Origin: Thermomonas sp.
Lineage (GTDB): Bacteria > Pseudomonadota > Gammaproteobacteria > Xanthomonadales > Xanthomonadaceae
Length of the DNA stretch: 64,000 bases
Direction of reading: 5' to 3'
NCBI RefSeq assembly: GCF_019104945.1
Contig: NZ_JAHRWW010000035.1
Location: 1 to 64,000 of the forward strand
The notes under the pieces were generated by a model. It saw only the letters and a list, made by a program, of their open reading frames with translations. It was not told the origin of the DNA and did not search any database. Position 1 is the first letter of the stretch, and each line of letters begins with the position of its first letter. Positions 26,428 through 37,200 of this stretch are shown piece by piece. The position numbers were made by a program, and so were the translations under genes.

Positions 26428-27718
26428 CCTCGCGCGCGCCGTGGAACTGCTCTTCTTCGGTGCTCCCTTTCAGCGCTACGGTGGAGCTTTGCCCACCTTG
26501 AATGGTCTGCGTGATCGCATCGAAATAGCCAGTGCCAACCTCGCGCTGGTGCTTCACCGCCGTAAAGCCACGGTCTGCGGCGGCAAACTCTTTTTCCTGC
26601 AATTCAACAAAGGCGCTCATCTGCCGCCGCGCATAGCCGTGCGCCAGCTCAAACATGCCGTAGTTCAGTGCATGAAACCCGGCCAAGGTAATGAACTGGA
26701 ACTTGTAACCATAGCTGGCAATTTCCTTTTGAAACTTCGCGATGGTGACGTCGTCTAGGTTCTTCTTCCAGTTGAAGCTTGGCGAGCAGTTATAGGCGAG
26801 CAACTTACCGGGGTATTTGGCGTGAATGGCCTCGGCAAATTTACGCGCAAAATCCAGGTCCGGCTTGCCGGTTTCGCACCACACCAAATCCGCATAGGGA
26901 GCATAGGCAAGGCCGCGGCTAATGGCCTGATCCAACCCTTTGTGGGTTTTGTAGAACCCTTCCACGGTGCGCTCGCCGGTGCAAAACGGGCGATCATTAG
27001 GGTCCACGTCCGAGGTGAGAAGATCGGCAGCTTCGGCATCGGTGCGCGCTACGATCAGCGTTGGCACGCCCATCACGTCGGCAGCCAGCCGCGCTGCGGT
27101 GAGCTTTTCAATCGCTTCGCGCGTTGGCACCAGCACTTTTCCGCCCATATGCCCACACTTTTTGACACTAGCGAGCTGATCTTCGAAGTGCACACCTGCG
27201 GCACCGGCTTCGATCATCGCCTTCATCAACTCAAAAGCATTGAGTACGCCACCGAAGCCCGCCTCAGCGTCGGCCACGATGGGCTGCAGATAGTCGATAC
27301 TGTTATCACCTTCGGCGTGGCTGAGTTGGTCGGCGCGCAGCAGGGTGTTGTTGATGCGCTTGACCACCAGAGGCACCGAGTTGGCCGGATACAGTGACTG
27401 GTCGGGATACATTTCCCCCGCCACATTGGCATCGGCCGCCACTTGCCAACCAGAAAGGTAGATCGCTTTCAATCCGGCCTTGACCTGCTGCATGGCTTGG
27501 TTGCCGGTGAGCGCACCTAGCGCGTTGACGAAATCTTCGTGATGCAACGACTTCCACAGCTTCTCGGCGCCGTGCCTTGCCAACGAATGTTCAACCGCCA
27601 CGGTGCCGCGCAGGCGCACCACGTCTTCGGCCGAATAGGTACGCGTAATGCCGGCCCAGCGCGGGTTATTGGCCCAATCGATCTTCAGCTGCTCAGCGGT
27701 AGGAAAATGGGTTTTCAT
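26420..27718 (-). CDS. aceA: Isocitrate lyase
   Basis: Splits isocitrate into glyoxylate and succinate in the glyoxylate shunt. The active-site [10 protein letters not shown] motif (catalytic Cys) is intact, and the 432-residue length is typical of the short bacterial form. The frame extends upstream to 27883, but ATG 27718 is preceded by AAGGAG and begins [12 protein letters not shown] as in the family. It lies ten bases after aceB in an aceBA operon. Confidence 0.96.
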   Translation of the reverse strand: MKTHFPTAEQLKIDWANNPRWAGITRTYSAEDVVRLRGTVAVEHSLARHGAEKLWKSLHHEDFVNALGALTGNQAMQQVKAGLKAIYLSGWQVAADANVAGEMYPDQSLYPANSVPLVVKRINNTLLRADQLSHAEGDNSIDYLQPIVADAEAGFGGVLNAFELMKAMIEAGAAGVHFEDQLASVKKCGHMGGKVLVPTREAIEKLTAARLAADVMGVPTLIVARTDAEAADLLTSDVDPNDRPFCTGERTVEGFYKTHKGLDQAISRGLAYAPYADLVWCETGKPDLDFARKFAEAIHAKYPGKLLAYNCSPSFNWKKNLDDVTIAKFQKEIASYGYKFQFITLAGFHALNYGMFELAHGYARRQMSAFVELQEKEFAAADRGFTAVKHQREVGTGYFDAITQTIQGGQSSTVALKGSTEEEQFHGAREAA

Positions 27719-27728
27719 GGCGTGCTCC

Positions 27729-29357
27729 TTAAATGAATGAGTCGATACGTTCGTAAGCGGGAACAGTGAGGAAATCTGCCAATTCGTCGGCGTGGGTGAG
27801 GCGATCGAGCATGCCGATCGCTTCGCTGACACGGCTGGCGCCGGGAAGGTTGGGAATCGCGTTGAGGCGGCTAGGAAGCCCAATCAGCGCGCGCTCAAGC
27901 AGCATGAAATCCACCTGCGTGCCGTCATCTAAATGCAGCATGTCGCCGCCGTGATCGGAAAAATGCAGCCACTGCCACAGCTGGGCGCGGGCAATTTCAG
28001 CGGTCGCCGCGTCTTCCATCAAATGGTGAATGGGTACGCAGCCATTGCCATCGAGCCACGCGGCCAAATAGCGCACGCACACCTCGACATTGTTTTCAAA
28101 CCCGACGCGGGTAATCGTGCCAAGGCAAGGCTTGATCAAGTCATCGCGCTCCACCATGACGTCTTCGCGCGCAACGTGCAGTTGATTGGCCTGCGGCATG
28201 CGCGCATCGAACACTTCCCGCGCCAATGGCACCAGCGCCGGGTGCGCCACCCATGTGCCGTCATGGCCAGCAGTGACTTCACGCAACTTGTCGGCACGCA
28301 CCCGCGCGAGCGCTGCAGTATTGGCGGCCTCGTCACCGCGAATGGGAATCTGCGCCGCCATGCCGCCCATCGCGTGCGCGCCGCGCCTATGGCAGGTTTG
28401 AATCAGCAGTTCGGAATAAGCGCGTAAAAATGCTTGGGTCATACCCACTTGGCCGCGCTCGGGCAGCACACGGTCGCGATGGCGGCGGAACGTTTTGATG
28501 TAAGAAAAAATATAGTCCCAGCGGCCGCAGTTCAGCCCAACGATGCGGTCTTTGAGTGCGAACAAAATTTCGTCCATCTCGAACGCGGCCGGCAAGGTTT
28601 CGATCAACACGGTCACCTTGATCTGCCCGTGCGGCAGCGCCAGTGAGTGTTCGATATGACTAAGCACCTTCTCCCACAGCTGAGCTTCTTCCATCGATTG
28701 CAGCTTGGGCAGATACAGGTATGGGCCGCGATCTTTGCTCGCCAGTGCACGCGCGTTGTGCCACAGGAACACCCCAGCATCAAACAGCGCGCCCGATAAA
28801 CGCTGGCCGTCCACGCGCACGTGCTTTTCATCCAAATGCCAGCCGCGTGGGCGCACAATCAACGTCGCGCGTTCGGCCTCTGGCTTGAGGGCATAGTGTT
28901 TGCCATTCTCAGCCGTCAACGACAACGTTCCCGCCACCGCCTCGCACAAGGCGCGCTGGCCGTTCACCATATTCGCCCAGGTTGGGCTGGTGCTGTCTTC
29001 GCAATCGGCCATAAAGCAGTTGGCGCCAGAATTCAGCGCATTGATGAGCATCTTGGCTTCGGCCGGGCCGGTGATCTCCACGCGACGATCGCGCAGCGCG
29101 GCGGGCGCTTGGGCCACTTTCCACTCACTTTGGCGAATGGTCGCCGTTTCCGCGCGAAACCCCGGCAGCGCACCCGCATCAAATGCGGCCTGACGCATGC
29201 GCCTGGCCTGCAACAGGCGCTGACGCGTGCCGTCAAAGCGGCGGTGTAGGTCGGCTAAAAATTCCTGCGCAGCCGGATTGAGCACAGCCTCTTGCCCAGC
29301 CAGCTGAGCGATCACTTCCACCCCCAACGCGGGGCGTTCTTGCAGCACTGCAGACAT
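27729..29357 (-). CDS. aceB: Malate synthase A
   Basis: Condenses glyoxylate with acetyl-CoA to malate, completing the glyoxylate shunt. The 542-residue length and conserved blocks such as [28 protein letters not shown] and [11 protein letters not shown] identify the A-type enzyme. The ATG at 29357 has GGAGAAG upstream; a TTG one codon earlier is less likely. It leads the aceBA operon, divergent from a LysR regulator that probably controls it. Confidence 0.96.
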   Translation of the reverse strand: MSAVLQERPALGVEVIAQLAGQEAVLNPAAQEFLADLHRRFDGTRQRLLQARRMRQAAFDAGALPGFRAETATIRQSEWKVAQAPAALRDRRVEITGPAEAKMLINALNSGANCFMADCEDSTSPTWANMVNGQRALCEAVAGTLSLTAENGKHYALKPEAERATLIVRPRGWHLDEKHVRVDGQRLSGALFDAGVFLWHNARALASKDRGPYLYLPKLQSMEEAQLWEKVLSHIEHSLALPHGQIKVTVLIETLPAAFEMDEILFALKDRIVGLNCGRWDYIFSYIKTFRRHRDRVLPERGQVGMTQAFLRAYSELLIQTCHRRGAHAMGGMAAQIPIRGDEAANTAALARVRADKLREVTAGHDGTWVAHPALVPLAREVFDARMPQANQLHVAREDVMVERDDLIKPCLGTITRVGFENNVEVCVRYLAAWLDGNGCVPIHHLMEDAATAEIARAQLWQWLHFSDHGGDMLHLDDGTQVDFMLLERALIGLPSRLNAIPNLPGASRVSEAIGMLDRLTHADELADFLTVPAYERIDSFI

Positions 29358-29402
29358 CAAGCTTCTCCGTAATGATGGGGGAAACCAACCATCCGCTAGC
29401 GT

Positions 29403-29430
29403 GTAGTATTTGACAAACGAGTTTTATCAA
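29403..29430 (-). promoter_or_regulatory. Candidate aceBA promoter and LysR-type dyad
   Basis: On the minus strand TTGATA (29425-29430) and TACTAC (29403-29408) are separated by 16 bases, with a very AT-rich upstream stretch (29431-29460). An imperfect dyad TTGA-N13-TCAA spans 29410-29430 and overlaps the -35 box. That is a plausible site for the divergent LysR protein. Confidence 0.5.
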
Positions 29431-29466
29431 TGTTTTGTATAAATTAAATAAATATGTTTTGAAACC

Positions 29467-30435
29467 ATGACATCCAAGCCGCCTGCCGCACTGCGTTTTG
29501 CCTACAAAGGCTCCCGCCTCAAGCCCCTGCGTGCGTTCTGTCAGGTGGTACGGCTCGGCTCTATTTCGCGCGCCGCCGAGGCGCTGTATCTCAGCCAGCC
29601 CGCGATCACCCTGCAGCTACAGGCGCTTGAGCGCGAGCTCGGTGCGCGATTATTTGAGCGCAGCGGCCGCCGCCTAACGCCCACCCGCGAAGGCGATCTG
29701 CTTTACGAAATGGCGCGGCCTTTGGTGGAAGGCCTAGACAATATCGCCGCGCAGTTTCGTGAGCAGGTGCGCGGCCTTGATGCAGGCGAGCTGCACGTTG
29801 CCGCGGGGAGCTCCACCATTTTGTATTTGCTCCCTGAGATCGTGGATGCGTTTCGGCAGAAACATCCCGACGTGCGCCTCTCACTGCACAACGTCACGGG
29901 CGCAAGCGGCCTTGATCTACTGCGCAGCGACGCGGTGGATCTTGCGGTAGGCTCGATGTTGGACGTTCCCAGCGACCTCAGCTACACGCCGGTGTATCGC
30001 TTCGATCCAATGCTGATTACGCCGCCCGAGCACCCCCTGGCGAACAAGCCAGAGCTCACCCTGCAAGATCTGTCGCCTTACGGGCTGATTCTCCCGCCTA
30101 AACGGCTCACCACCTACCGACTGGTGGACCTAGTCTTTCAACAAAACCGCGTGCCCTACACCGTGGCGCTGGAAGTTGGCGGCTGGGAGGTCATCAAGCA
30201 GTATGTGTCGATGGGGCTGGGCATCAGCATCGTGACGGCCATCTGCCTAACCGACGCCGACCGGCAGCGCTTGGTGGCGCGCTCATTGGCGCGCTGGTTT
30301 CCACCACGCAGTTACGGCATCGTGATGCGCAAAGGCAAGTTTCTATCGCCACAAGCGCGCGCGTTTGTGGGGCTGATCAAGCCCGATGCGCTCTCATCGC
30401 GCAGCCACGATGAGAGCGGGCATTCCGAACGCTAA
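29467..30435 (+). CDS. LysR family transcriptional regulator
   Basis: The 322-residue protein has an N-terminal winged helix-turn-helix (FCQVVRLGSISRAAEALYLSQPAIT) and a C-terminal periplasmic-binding-type effector domain. It is divergent from aceBA with about 110 AT-rich bases between them, the classic LysR-target arrangement. The likely target is the glyoxylate shunt, with an unknown effector. A TATGTT box lies eight bases before the ATG and no Shine-Dalgarno is visible, so the mRNA may have a very short leader. Confidence 0.9.
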   Translation: MTSKPPAALRFAYKGSRLKPLRAFCQVVRLGSISRAAEALYLSQPAITLQLQALERELGARLFERSGRRLTPTREGDLLYEMARPLVEGLDNIAAQFREQVRGLDAGELHVAAGSSTILYLLPEIVDAFRQKHPDVRLSLHNVTGASGLDLLRSDAVDLAVGSMLDVPSDLSYTPVYRFDPMLITPPEHPLANKPELTLQDLSPYGLILPPKRLTTYRLVDLVFQQNRVPYTVALEVGGWEVIKQYVSMGLGISIVTAICLTDADRQRLVARSLARWFPPRSYGIVMRKGKFLSPQARAFVGLIKPDALSSRSHDESGHSER

Positions 30436-30440
30436 GCGCC

Positions 30441-32429
30441 TCAGTAATCCATCGCGATATCCGGCAATTCGCCGGGCTGCTTGTCACCGGGCATTTCCAG
30501 ATCATCGGTTTTGTAGATGGCCACATGCGGCACACCATCGGTGCCAATCCAGCCACGGTACATCCCGCCGGTGTTGAACGGAAACGACAGCACGCCATCG
30601 GCCCCTAATACGATTGCGCCACCATCGCCCCCTTGTTTGGGGATCACTTTATTGATGACCGTATCGGCCGCTTTCGGCAATGGTTCACCGGCAAGCCGTA
30701 CCCGCGCGCAGACCTCGTGCGCGGCGGCATTGCGAATGTAGTACTCACCCCAGCCGGTGCCGGAGAACGCGCAGCCGGTATCGGCCCAAGTGCCTGCACC
30801 GATAATGGGCGAATCCCCCACTCGGCCATAGCGCTTATTGGTCATGCCGCCCGTGGACGTCCCTGCCGCAAGATTGCCGTGTGCGTCCAGCGCAATGGCG
30901 CCCACCGTACCGAAATAGGCCTTGCCCGGCAGCACCAGCGGTGTATTGGACGCCTGTGCTTTCTGCTCTTCCTGCAGTGCTTTTTGCAGCGAATTCCAGC
31001 GCTTTTCCGTACGGAAATAAGCAGGATCGACGAATTCAACACCCTGCTCTTTGGCAAAAATTTCAGCGCCGTCGCCAATCATCATCACATGATTGGACTT
31101 GTCCATAATGGCGCGCGCCAGCGTAATCGGGTTTTTTATCTTATGCAGCCCTGCCGCCGCTCCCGCCTTGCCACTGGTACCGTCCATGATCGAGGTATCC
31201 AGCTCGTTACGGCCATCGTGGGTAAATACCGCGCCACGCCCCGCATTGAACTGCGGCGCGTCTTCCAGCACCTTGATGGCATCGACGATGGCATCCACCG
31301 AACTTGCACCGGTTTGCAGCTTGGCATAGCCCATCCGCAGCGCCTTCTTCAGGGCTTTGCGCACATCCTCTTCTTCCTCCGGCGTGAGATCGCCCGGCTC
31401 CACACCTGCGCCGCCGTGGATCACCAGCATCGGCGTATCCAGTGCCACCAGCACCCCATCGCGTACGGCATAGTGGCGGTTGAATGCGGGCCGCTCGACT
31501 TCACCCGAGGGCAGATGCAAGGTTGAATGCTTATCAACACCCACGGTATCTAAGCGTTCAAGCTGCATCGCCTTGTCCGCGACCTGCTTCGCGCTAAAGT
31601 TGCCGCGCACGATGGTGGCCCCAGCCCCCGGCACCGTGGCGTACACGCGTGCCCGTCCATCGCCCTCCACCGCAACGGCCGCGCTCTCATCTACGCCCAG
31701 CCCCAGCAGCGAACGCCCCGCCACTTCTTCACTCTTGGCCAGAAACGCCGCCAGCCGCCCTAGCCGCGCACGCTCGCTGAAGTGGGTATCGGTGACCACG
31801 CCTTCGAGCAAACTAAAATTCAAAAATCCCGTTTCGATGGTATTGCTATCGCCCATTGGATCGGCCAGCGCGCGCGGGCTGGTGATGCTGCCGCCGTCCA
31901 TTGCGCCGTAGAGATACTCACCTTGAATCGCCAGCCCCGCACTGGTGCCCCCCAGCGGCTTGCCCGCCCGCACGTGGTCATCCAGCGCTTTCGCCACCGG
32001 CGTACCGCGCCAGAAACGCACGTAGCGCGACTGATCGCCACCGGCAATAAAAATGCCGTCGGCATGCTTCAGCGCTGCGAGAATTTTTGGATCACTCGAC
32101 GATTCGCGATCCTTGAAGACAAAGGTTTCAACCGACTGGATGCCGCCGACTTTATTGAAGAATTCCTCGCCGATCTGGCCACCCAAAGACGCACGCAGCA
32201 CCACGATGTGGCCATTGCCTGCCTTCTTCATAAACCAGCGCATCGCGTCGTAATTGCGATCGCCCCCGCCCACGAGCAACAGCCCCGGCTGCACCTTGCC
32301 CGGTGTCTTGGCGGCCGGGTTCCCAAGCACGTAATAGTCGGCCGTACTTGCAGCCCATGCCGCTGAAGCGGGCAGTGCCGCCATAACCGCTGCAAACAGA
32401 ATCGACCAACCGGAGCACCGTTTTTTCAT
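30441..32429 (-). CDS. Exported cyanophycinase fused to isoaspartyl peptidase
   Basis: The 662-residue protein has a signal peptide (about 1-26) and two hydrolase domains. Residues about 45-330 form an S51 cyanophycinase-like domain with the nucleophile elbow GGTSAG (Ser163) and DTHFSER (His216). Residues about 333-650 form an Ntn-hydrolase isoaspartyl peptidase/asparaginase, with the self-cleavage threonine in GTVGAIALD (Thr508) and GGMTNK. Cyanophycinases release beta-Asp-Arg from cyanophycin; isoaspartyl peptidases split such dipeptides. One secreted protein could thus yield free aspartate and arginine. It is divergent from fecI-fecR-TonB receptor. Confidence 0.88.
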   Translation of the reverse strand: MKKRCSGWSILFAAVMAALPASAAWAASTADYYVLGNPAAKTPGKVQPGLLLVGGGDRNYDAMRWFMKKAGNGHIVVLRASLGGQIGEEFFNKVGGIQSVETFVFKDRESSSDPKILAALKHADGIFIAGGDQSRYVRFWRGTPVAKALDDHVRAGKPLGGTSAGLAIQGEYLYGAMDGGSITSPRALADPMGDSNTIETGFLNFSLLEGVVTDTHFSERARLGRLAAFLAKSEEVAGRSLLGLGVDESAAVAVEGDGRARVYATVPGAGATIVRGNFSAKQVADKAMQLERLDTVGVDKHSTLHLPSGEVERPAFNRHYAVRDGVLVALDTPMLVIHGGAGVEPGDLTPEEEEDVRKALKKALRMGYAKLQTGASSVDAIVDAIKVLEDAPQFNAGRGAVFTHDGRNELDTSIMDGTSGKAGAAAGLHKIKNPITLARAIMDKSNHVMMIGDGAEIFAKEQGVEFVDPAYFRTEKRWNSLQKALQEEQKAQASNTPLVLPGKAYFGTVGAIALDAHGNLAAGTSTGGMTNKRYGRVGDSPIIGAGTWADTGCAFSGTGWGEYYIRNAAAHEVCARVRLAGEPLPKAADTVINKVIPKQGGDGGAIVLGADGVLSFPFNTGGMYRGWIGTDGVPHVAIYKTDDLEMPGDKQPGELPDIAMDY

Positions 32430-32512
32430 CGTCTTCTTATCCGTTTTTGGGGTGATAAGGGTTTAGACGAACGTACACGGATTTCCCCCCGCACGCGACT
32501 GCCAAGTTTCGC

Positions 32513-32518
32513 TATCTT
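32513..32518 (+). promoter_or_regulatory. -10 box six bases before the fecI start codon (leaderless pattern)
   Basis: TATCTT is followed by AGGCAT and the ATG at 32525. No Shine-Dalgarno or -35 box is apparent. The 32430-32524 interval must also hold the promoter of the divergent cyanophycinase gene. Confidence 0.55.
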
Positions 32519-32524
32519 AGGCAT

Positions 32525-33097
32525 ATGGAGAACATCATCGACCAGTGGTTCATACGGGACATCCTGATCCATGAGGCGGCGCTCACGCGCTTGCTGCAGC
32601 GCCACTGGCCGCAACGCGATGAGATACATGATCTACGCCAAGAGGTGTATGCGCGTACCTATGAGGCTGCGGCCAAAGGCTTTCCCAGCAACCCCAAAGC
32701 CTTTTTATTTGCCTGTGCACGCAACTTGATGACCGACCGTCTGCGTCGCAGCAAAGTGGTCTCGATCGAACCAATGGGTGATTTTGAACCTTCGCACGTC
32801 TTATTGGATGAAGTATCACCGGAGCGCTGGTGCGGTGGGCGGCAAGCCTTGCATCACCTATCCGCTGCGTTTGATCAGCTTCCCGACCGTTGTCGCGAGG
32901 TCGTGTGGCTACGCCGAGTAGAAGAACTCTCCCAAAAAGAAGTGGCGCGACGTTTGGGAATTAGTGAAAAAACTGTGGAAAAACATATCGCAAAAGGAAT
33001 GCGTTTGCTCGCCGATGCGCTGTACGGCACGCCCGAGTCTCCTCTTCATTCAGCGCTCTTGGACGAAAGCCGTGATGCCCAACGCCACGCCGACTAA
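32525..33097 (+). CDS. FecI-like ECF sigma factor
   Basis: The 190-residue product has sigma region 2 (EIHDLRQEVYARTYEAA) and a region 4 helix-turn-helix (SQKEVARRLGISEKTVEKHI), as in FecI-type sigma factors. It is followed by an overlapping FecR-like gene and a TonB receptor with an N-terminal signalling domain, a complete cell-surface signalling set. It should switch on the receptor gene when its ligand binds. The predicted mRNA is leaderless. Confidence 0.92.
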   Translation: MENIIDQWFIRDILIHEAALTRLLQRHWPQRDEIHDLRQEVYARTYEAAAKGFPSNPKAFLFACARNLMTDRLRRSKVVSIEPMGDFEPSHVLLDEVSPERWCGGRQALHHLSAAFDQLPDRCREVVWLRRVEELSQKEVARRLGISEKTVEKHIAKGMRLLADALYGTPESPLHSALLDESRDAQRHAD

Positions 33098-34136
33098 TGC
33101 CGCGCCCAAGGACAGCCTGAGCATCGAGCAGGCCGCCGCCGAGTGGCTGGCGCGCCGCAATAGTGGGCATTGGCAAGACGCAGACGAAGCCGCACTGCAG
33201 CTATGGCTGCGGGCGGCTACCCAACACCGCATCGCGTTTCTACGCCTGCAGGCCGCGTGGCAGGAGAGCGGCCGCCTGCAGGCGCTTGCGGCCGGGCAGC
33301 GCGGCAGCGGACCACCGCCGCGCAAACAAGCCGCACCCAGCCTGCGCCGCGACCAAATGCTGCACGCTACATTTCGCCCGCGCGCACGTACTCCCGTAAA
33401 ACGTACCCACCACTACGCAATCGCCGCCGCACTCGCATGCTGCGCGTTCGGTGCAACCGCCATGTGGGAACGCCATCCCCCCGCTACGGTATATGCCTTT
33501 AATACGGCACTAGGGGAAATCCAAACCCAACCGCTGGCCGACGGCTCGCATATCACTCTTGCGAGCAATAGCCGCGTTGACGTCCAGCTTTCGCACCAAG
33601 CGCGCAACATCTCGCTGCATCAGGGCGAGGCGATTTTTGATGTCGCCAAAGACCCACAGCGGCCGTTTAGTGTGGAGGCTGAGGGCTATCACGCCATCGC
33701 GGTGGGCACCCGCTTTTCGGTGCGGCGCGCCCCAGATGAACTGCGTGTTGTCGTCACCGAAGGTACCGTGCGCTTGGAGTCACCCGCCAGCACAGCCTCT
33801 TCAACGCCGTCGGCCCTACTTCCAGCGGGTAGCGTGGCACTGATCCACGGCCGTGATGTCTTGGTGCGCAGTCTGCCGTTAGCGGAAGCCCAGCACCTGC
33901 TCGACTGGAAAAACGGCTTACTGGTCTTCCGTGACGCCACATTGACTGAAGTCGTCACAGAATTTAACCGCTTCAACGCGCGCAAGCTGGTCGTTGCCGA
34001 CGCGGAAGCGGCCAATTTGCAGATTGGCGGTAGTTTTCGCTGGGATAACGAAGAAGGCTTTGCCCGCCTACTGGAAGTTGGGTTCCCAATACGCGCAGAC
34101 TATTCCAGCGCCCAAATCGTGTTGCATTCGCGTTGA
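33075..34136 (+). CDS. FecR-like anti-sigma/sigma regulator
   Basis: The 353-residue inner-membrane protein has an N-terminal cytoplasmic DUF4880-like region (SIEQAAAEWLARRNSG), a membrane segment near residue 115-135, and a periplasmic FecR domain (TQPLADGSHITLASNSRVDV and following). A further C-terminal part resembles an STN-contacting domain. It relays ligand binding by the TonB receptor to the sigma factor. ATG 33075 overlaps the end of the sigma gene by 23 bases; the frame opens earlier, at 32964, but those residues are not FecR-like. Confidence 0.9.
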   Translation: MPNATPTNAAPKDSLSIEQAAAEWLARRNSGHWQDADEAALQLWLRAATQHRIAFLRLQAAWQESGRLQALAAGQRGSGPPPRKQAAPSLRRDQMLHATFRPRARTPVKRTHHYAIAAALACCAFGATAMWERHPPATVYAFNTALGEIQTQPLADGSHITLASNSRVDVQLSHQARNISLHQGEAIFDVAKDPQRPFSVEAEGYHAIAVGTRFSVRRAPDELRVVVTEGTVRLESPASTASSTPSALLPAGSVALIHGRDVLVRSLPLAEAQHLLDWKNGLLVFRDATLTEVVTEFNRFNARKLVVADAEAANLQIGGSFRWDNEEGFARLLEVGFPIRADYSSAQIVLHSR

Positions 34137-34222
34137 ATCAGCCAAACTAGGCGGGATTTTTGCTCTCTGTCCGTCACCAACCATAACAGCGCCAAATCCG
34201 GCGCACCCTGGGGAACCTCCAC

Positions 34223-37200
34223 ATGAAATCGTCACGCCCATACCGCCTGCTCTTGCTGTCGCTGGCCTGTTCCGCTGCCTTGGCGGCCCAGGCACAGACC
34301 GCCGCCCCCATCAATATCGCGGCGGGTGATCTCGCCTCGGCGCTGGATGCCTACGCGCGCCAGTCTGGCACGCAACTGGTGTACCGCGCCGATCAGCTCA
34401 AAGGCGCACATAGCGCAGGCCTTAGCGGCCAAGCGGCCTCGCCGCAGGCACTGGATCATCTACTTAAAGGCAGCGGCTTTGCCGCCAAGCGTGACGCCTC
34501 CGGCGCAGTAATGATCGTTGCCGCAGCATCGGCCCCCAAACCCGCCGCCGCCCGCCCAGCACCGCAGAGCAAACCCGCGCAAGCGGAAGCAGATGCGCCG
34601 GTCACCAATATGCAAGCCATACAGGTCACCGGCTCGCGTATCCCGCGCGCGCAGATCGAAGGCCCGGCGCCGATCACCGTGGTCACCTCGGCGCAGATCC
34701 AAGCCGCTGGTTTCACCACCGTGCCCGACGTGCTGCGCTCGCTCAGCCAAAACAGCGGCACCGTGCAGGGCCAGCAGAACACCACCGGTGCACAGTCCAC
34801 CCCCGGCGCACAGGCAGTGGACCTGCGCGGCCTTGGCCCCAACCACACCTTGGTGCTGATCAACGGTCGCCGCATCGCCGACTTCCCGCTACCGCTGAAC
34901 GGCAAGAGCAACTTCACCGATATCGGTAATATCCCGCTGGGCATGATCGACCGCGTCGAAATCCTCACCGGCAGCGCCTCGGCGGTGTACGGTTCGGACG
35001 CAATGGCCGGTGTGATCAACTTCATTTTGAAGAAATCTACCGACGGTGCCACCATTGATTACCGCTACGGCGACACCCAACACGGCGGCGGACAATCCCA
35101 TAACCTCACCTTCACCTCCGGTTTTGAGCGCGGCGCGTTCACCGGCATCGTGGGCCTTGAGTTCGTCGATCAGCGCCCGCTGTGGGGCTATCAGCGCAAC
35201 ATCCAAGACTCCACATTAGACGGCCCGACAGAAGACAGCCGCCTTCCTACCCTCGTCGCACGTCGCTACGACTGGGATGACGACGTCGCCATGTCGCCTA
35301 ACGGCGACTGCAGCGCACTGGCTGGCCTGAATGGCGGCAGCACCATTCTTGCCAGCGACGGCTACGGCGAGCCCTACTGCGGCAGCGACAGCGTGATCGC
35401 TCAGCGCACGATCAACAACCAGCGCAAAGGCGTCACCGCCTACGGCTCGTTTGAGTACCGTATCAACGACAGCTTGTCGTGGTTTGCAGACGTCCAACTA
35501 GGTCACCAAGAAGTCAAACTAATGACCGGCAACGGCGCCAGCGACGATGTGAGCGACAATATGGGCTGGCAGTTCCAAGACGCCAATGCCACCGGCAGCA
35601 ACCGTGGGCGGTTCTACAACGCCAACACCGGCCATATTGAAGTTTGGCAGCGCCAATTTAGCCCCGAAGAAGTGGGCGGCCTGAAAAACCGAATGAATAG
35701 CACCACCGAAAAGACCATCGCCCTCACAACGGGTTTCAAGGGCTTCTTTGGTGAAGATTGGAATTGGGAAGCTGCATACAACCACTCCCAGTACAAGGCC
35801 ATCGTGAAGATGCCGCGTATCAAAACGGATGTGGCTAACCAGTTTTTCCTCGGCAACAGCCTTGGCTATGACGCCGACGGCTACGCGATCTATGCGTCGG
35901 ATCCGGACCGTCTATTCAAACCGCTCACCGAGGCCGAATTCGCCTCCATGGCGGCCATGTCCACATTCCGCCCCAAGGCCCAAAACGACAACCTCAGCTT
36001 CACTTTCGATAACTCGGCCCTGTTCACCCTACCCGCCGGTGATGCTGGTTTTGCAGGCGTCGTTGAATATGGCCGCCAGACCTACCGCATCAATCCCGAT
36101 CCCCTGGCCCTGACCGCCGACGCCTATTTCGGCCCCCGTTATGGCGATGGTAGCGGTAGCCGCAATCGCTGGAGCGTGGCCTCTGAGCTGCGTATGCCGC
36201 TGCTTAATACGCTGCAGGCCAGCCTTGCTGGGCGCTATGATCAATACAGCTATGGCGGCGAGAACCCCGGCAAATTCACTTACAGCATGGGCCTTGAATG
36301 GCGCCCGCTGGACACCTTGCTTGTGCGGGGCTCCTACGGCACCGGCTTCCGTGCACCCGACATGCACTATCTGTTCGCGGGTAACGACTACTACCGCAAA
36401 ACATCAACGGACTACTTCACCTGCCGCAGCGACGACCCCAGCATGAGCGATGGCGATTGCTATGACGACGGCAGCTGGGATATCAGCACCCGCGATGTTT
36501 ACAGCGGCAACCGCAAGCTGGACGTGGAAACCAGCACGTCGGCTTCCGTTGGGTTTGTATGGTCGCCCAGCGCCAGCTTCGACCTTGCGGTGGATTACTA
36601 TCGCATCAAAATCGCCAACCAAGTTCAAACCCAAGACCGTGAGTTGCTGCGGATTACCGAAGCCAACTGCCGCTTAGGTACTACCGACTCCGGCGCCAGT
36701 GTGGACATCAACTCGCCGACATGTCAGGACGCTATCGCCCGTGTTGTTCGTGATAGCAGCGGCGATATCACCAGCGTGCTATTTGGGCCCATCAATATCG
36801 CCAACGAGCAAACCTCTGGCCTTGATGTCACCGCGAACTACCGCCTACAAACTGCCCAAGCAGGTAATTTCCGCTTCAGCGGCAACTACACATGGGTGCA
36901 AAAGCATAGCTTCCAACAGTTCCCCGGTGACCCCACCCAAGACATGTTGGACTACAGCTCCTACAGCCCAGCGCTACCGCGCGTGAAGTCCAATCTGGGC
37001 GTGAGCTGGGACAAGGATGCATGGGGCGCCAGCCTGTTCGGCAACTACCTAGGCCGCGTACCCAACTACGACGACGATGCGTGGACCGAAGCTACCTGGC
37101 GCCTTAACGGCACCGCCCGTTATGACATCAGCAGCCATTTCCGCGTAGCGCTGACCGTCAACAACCTGCTCGACAAGATGCCGCCGAAAGACGCAACTTG

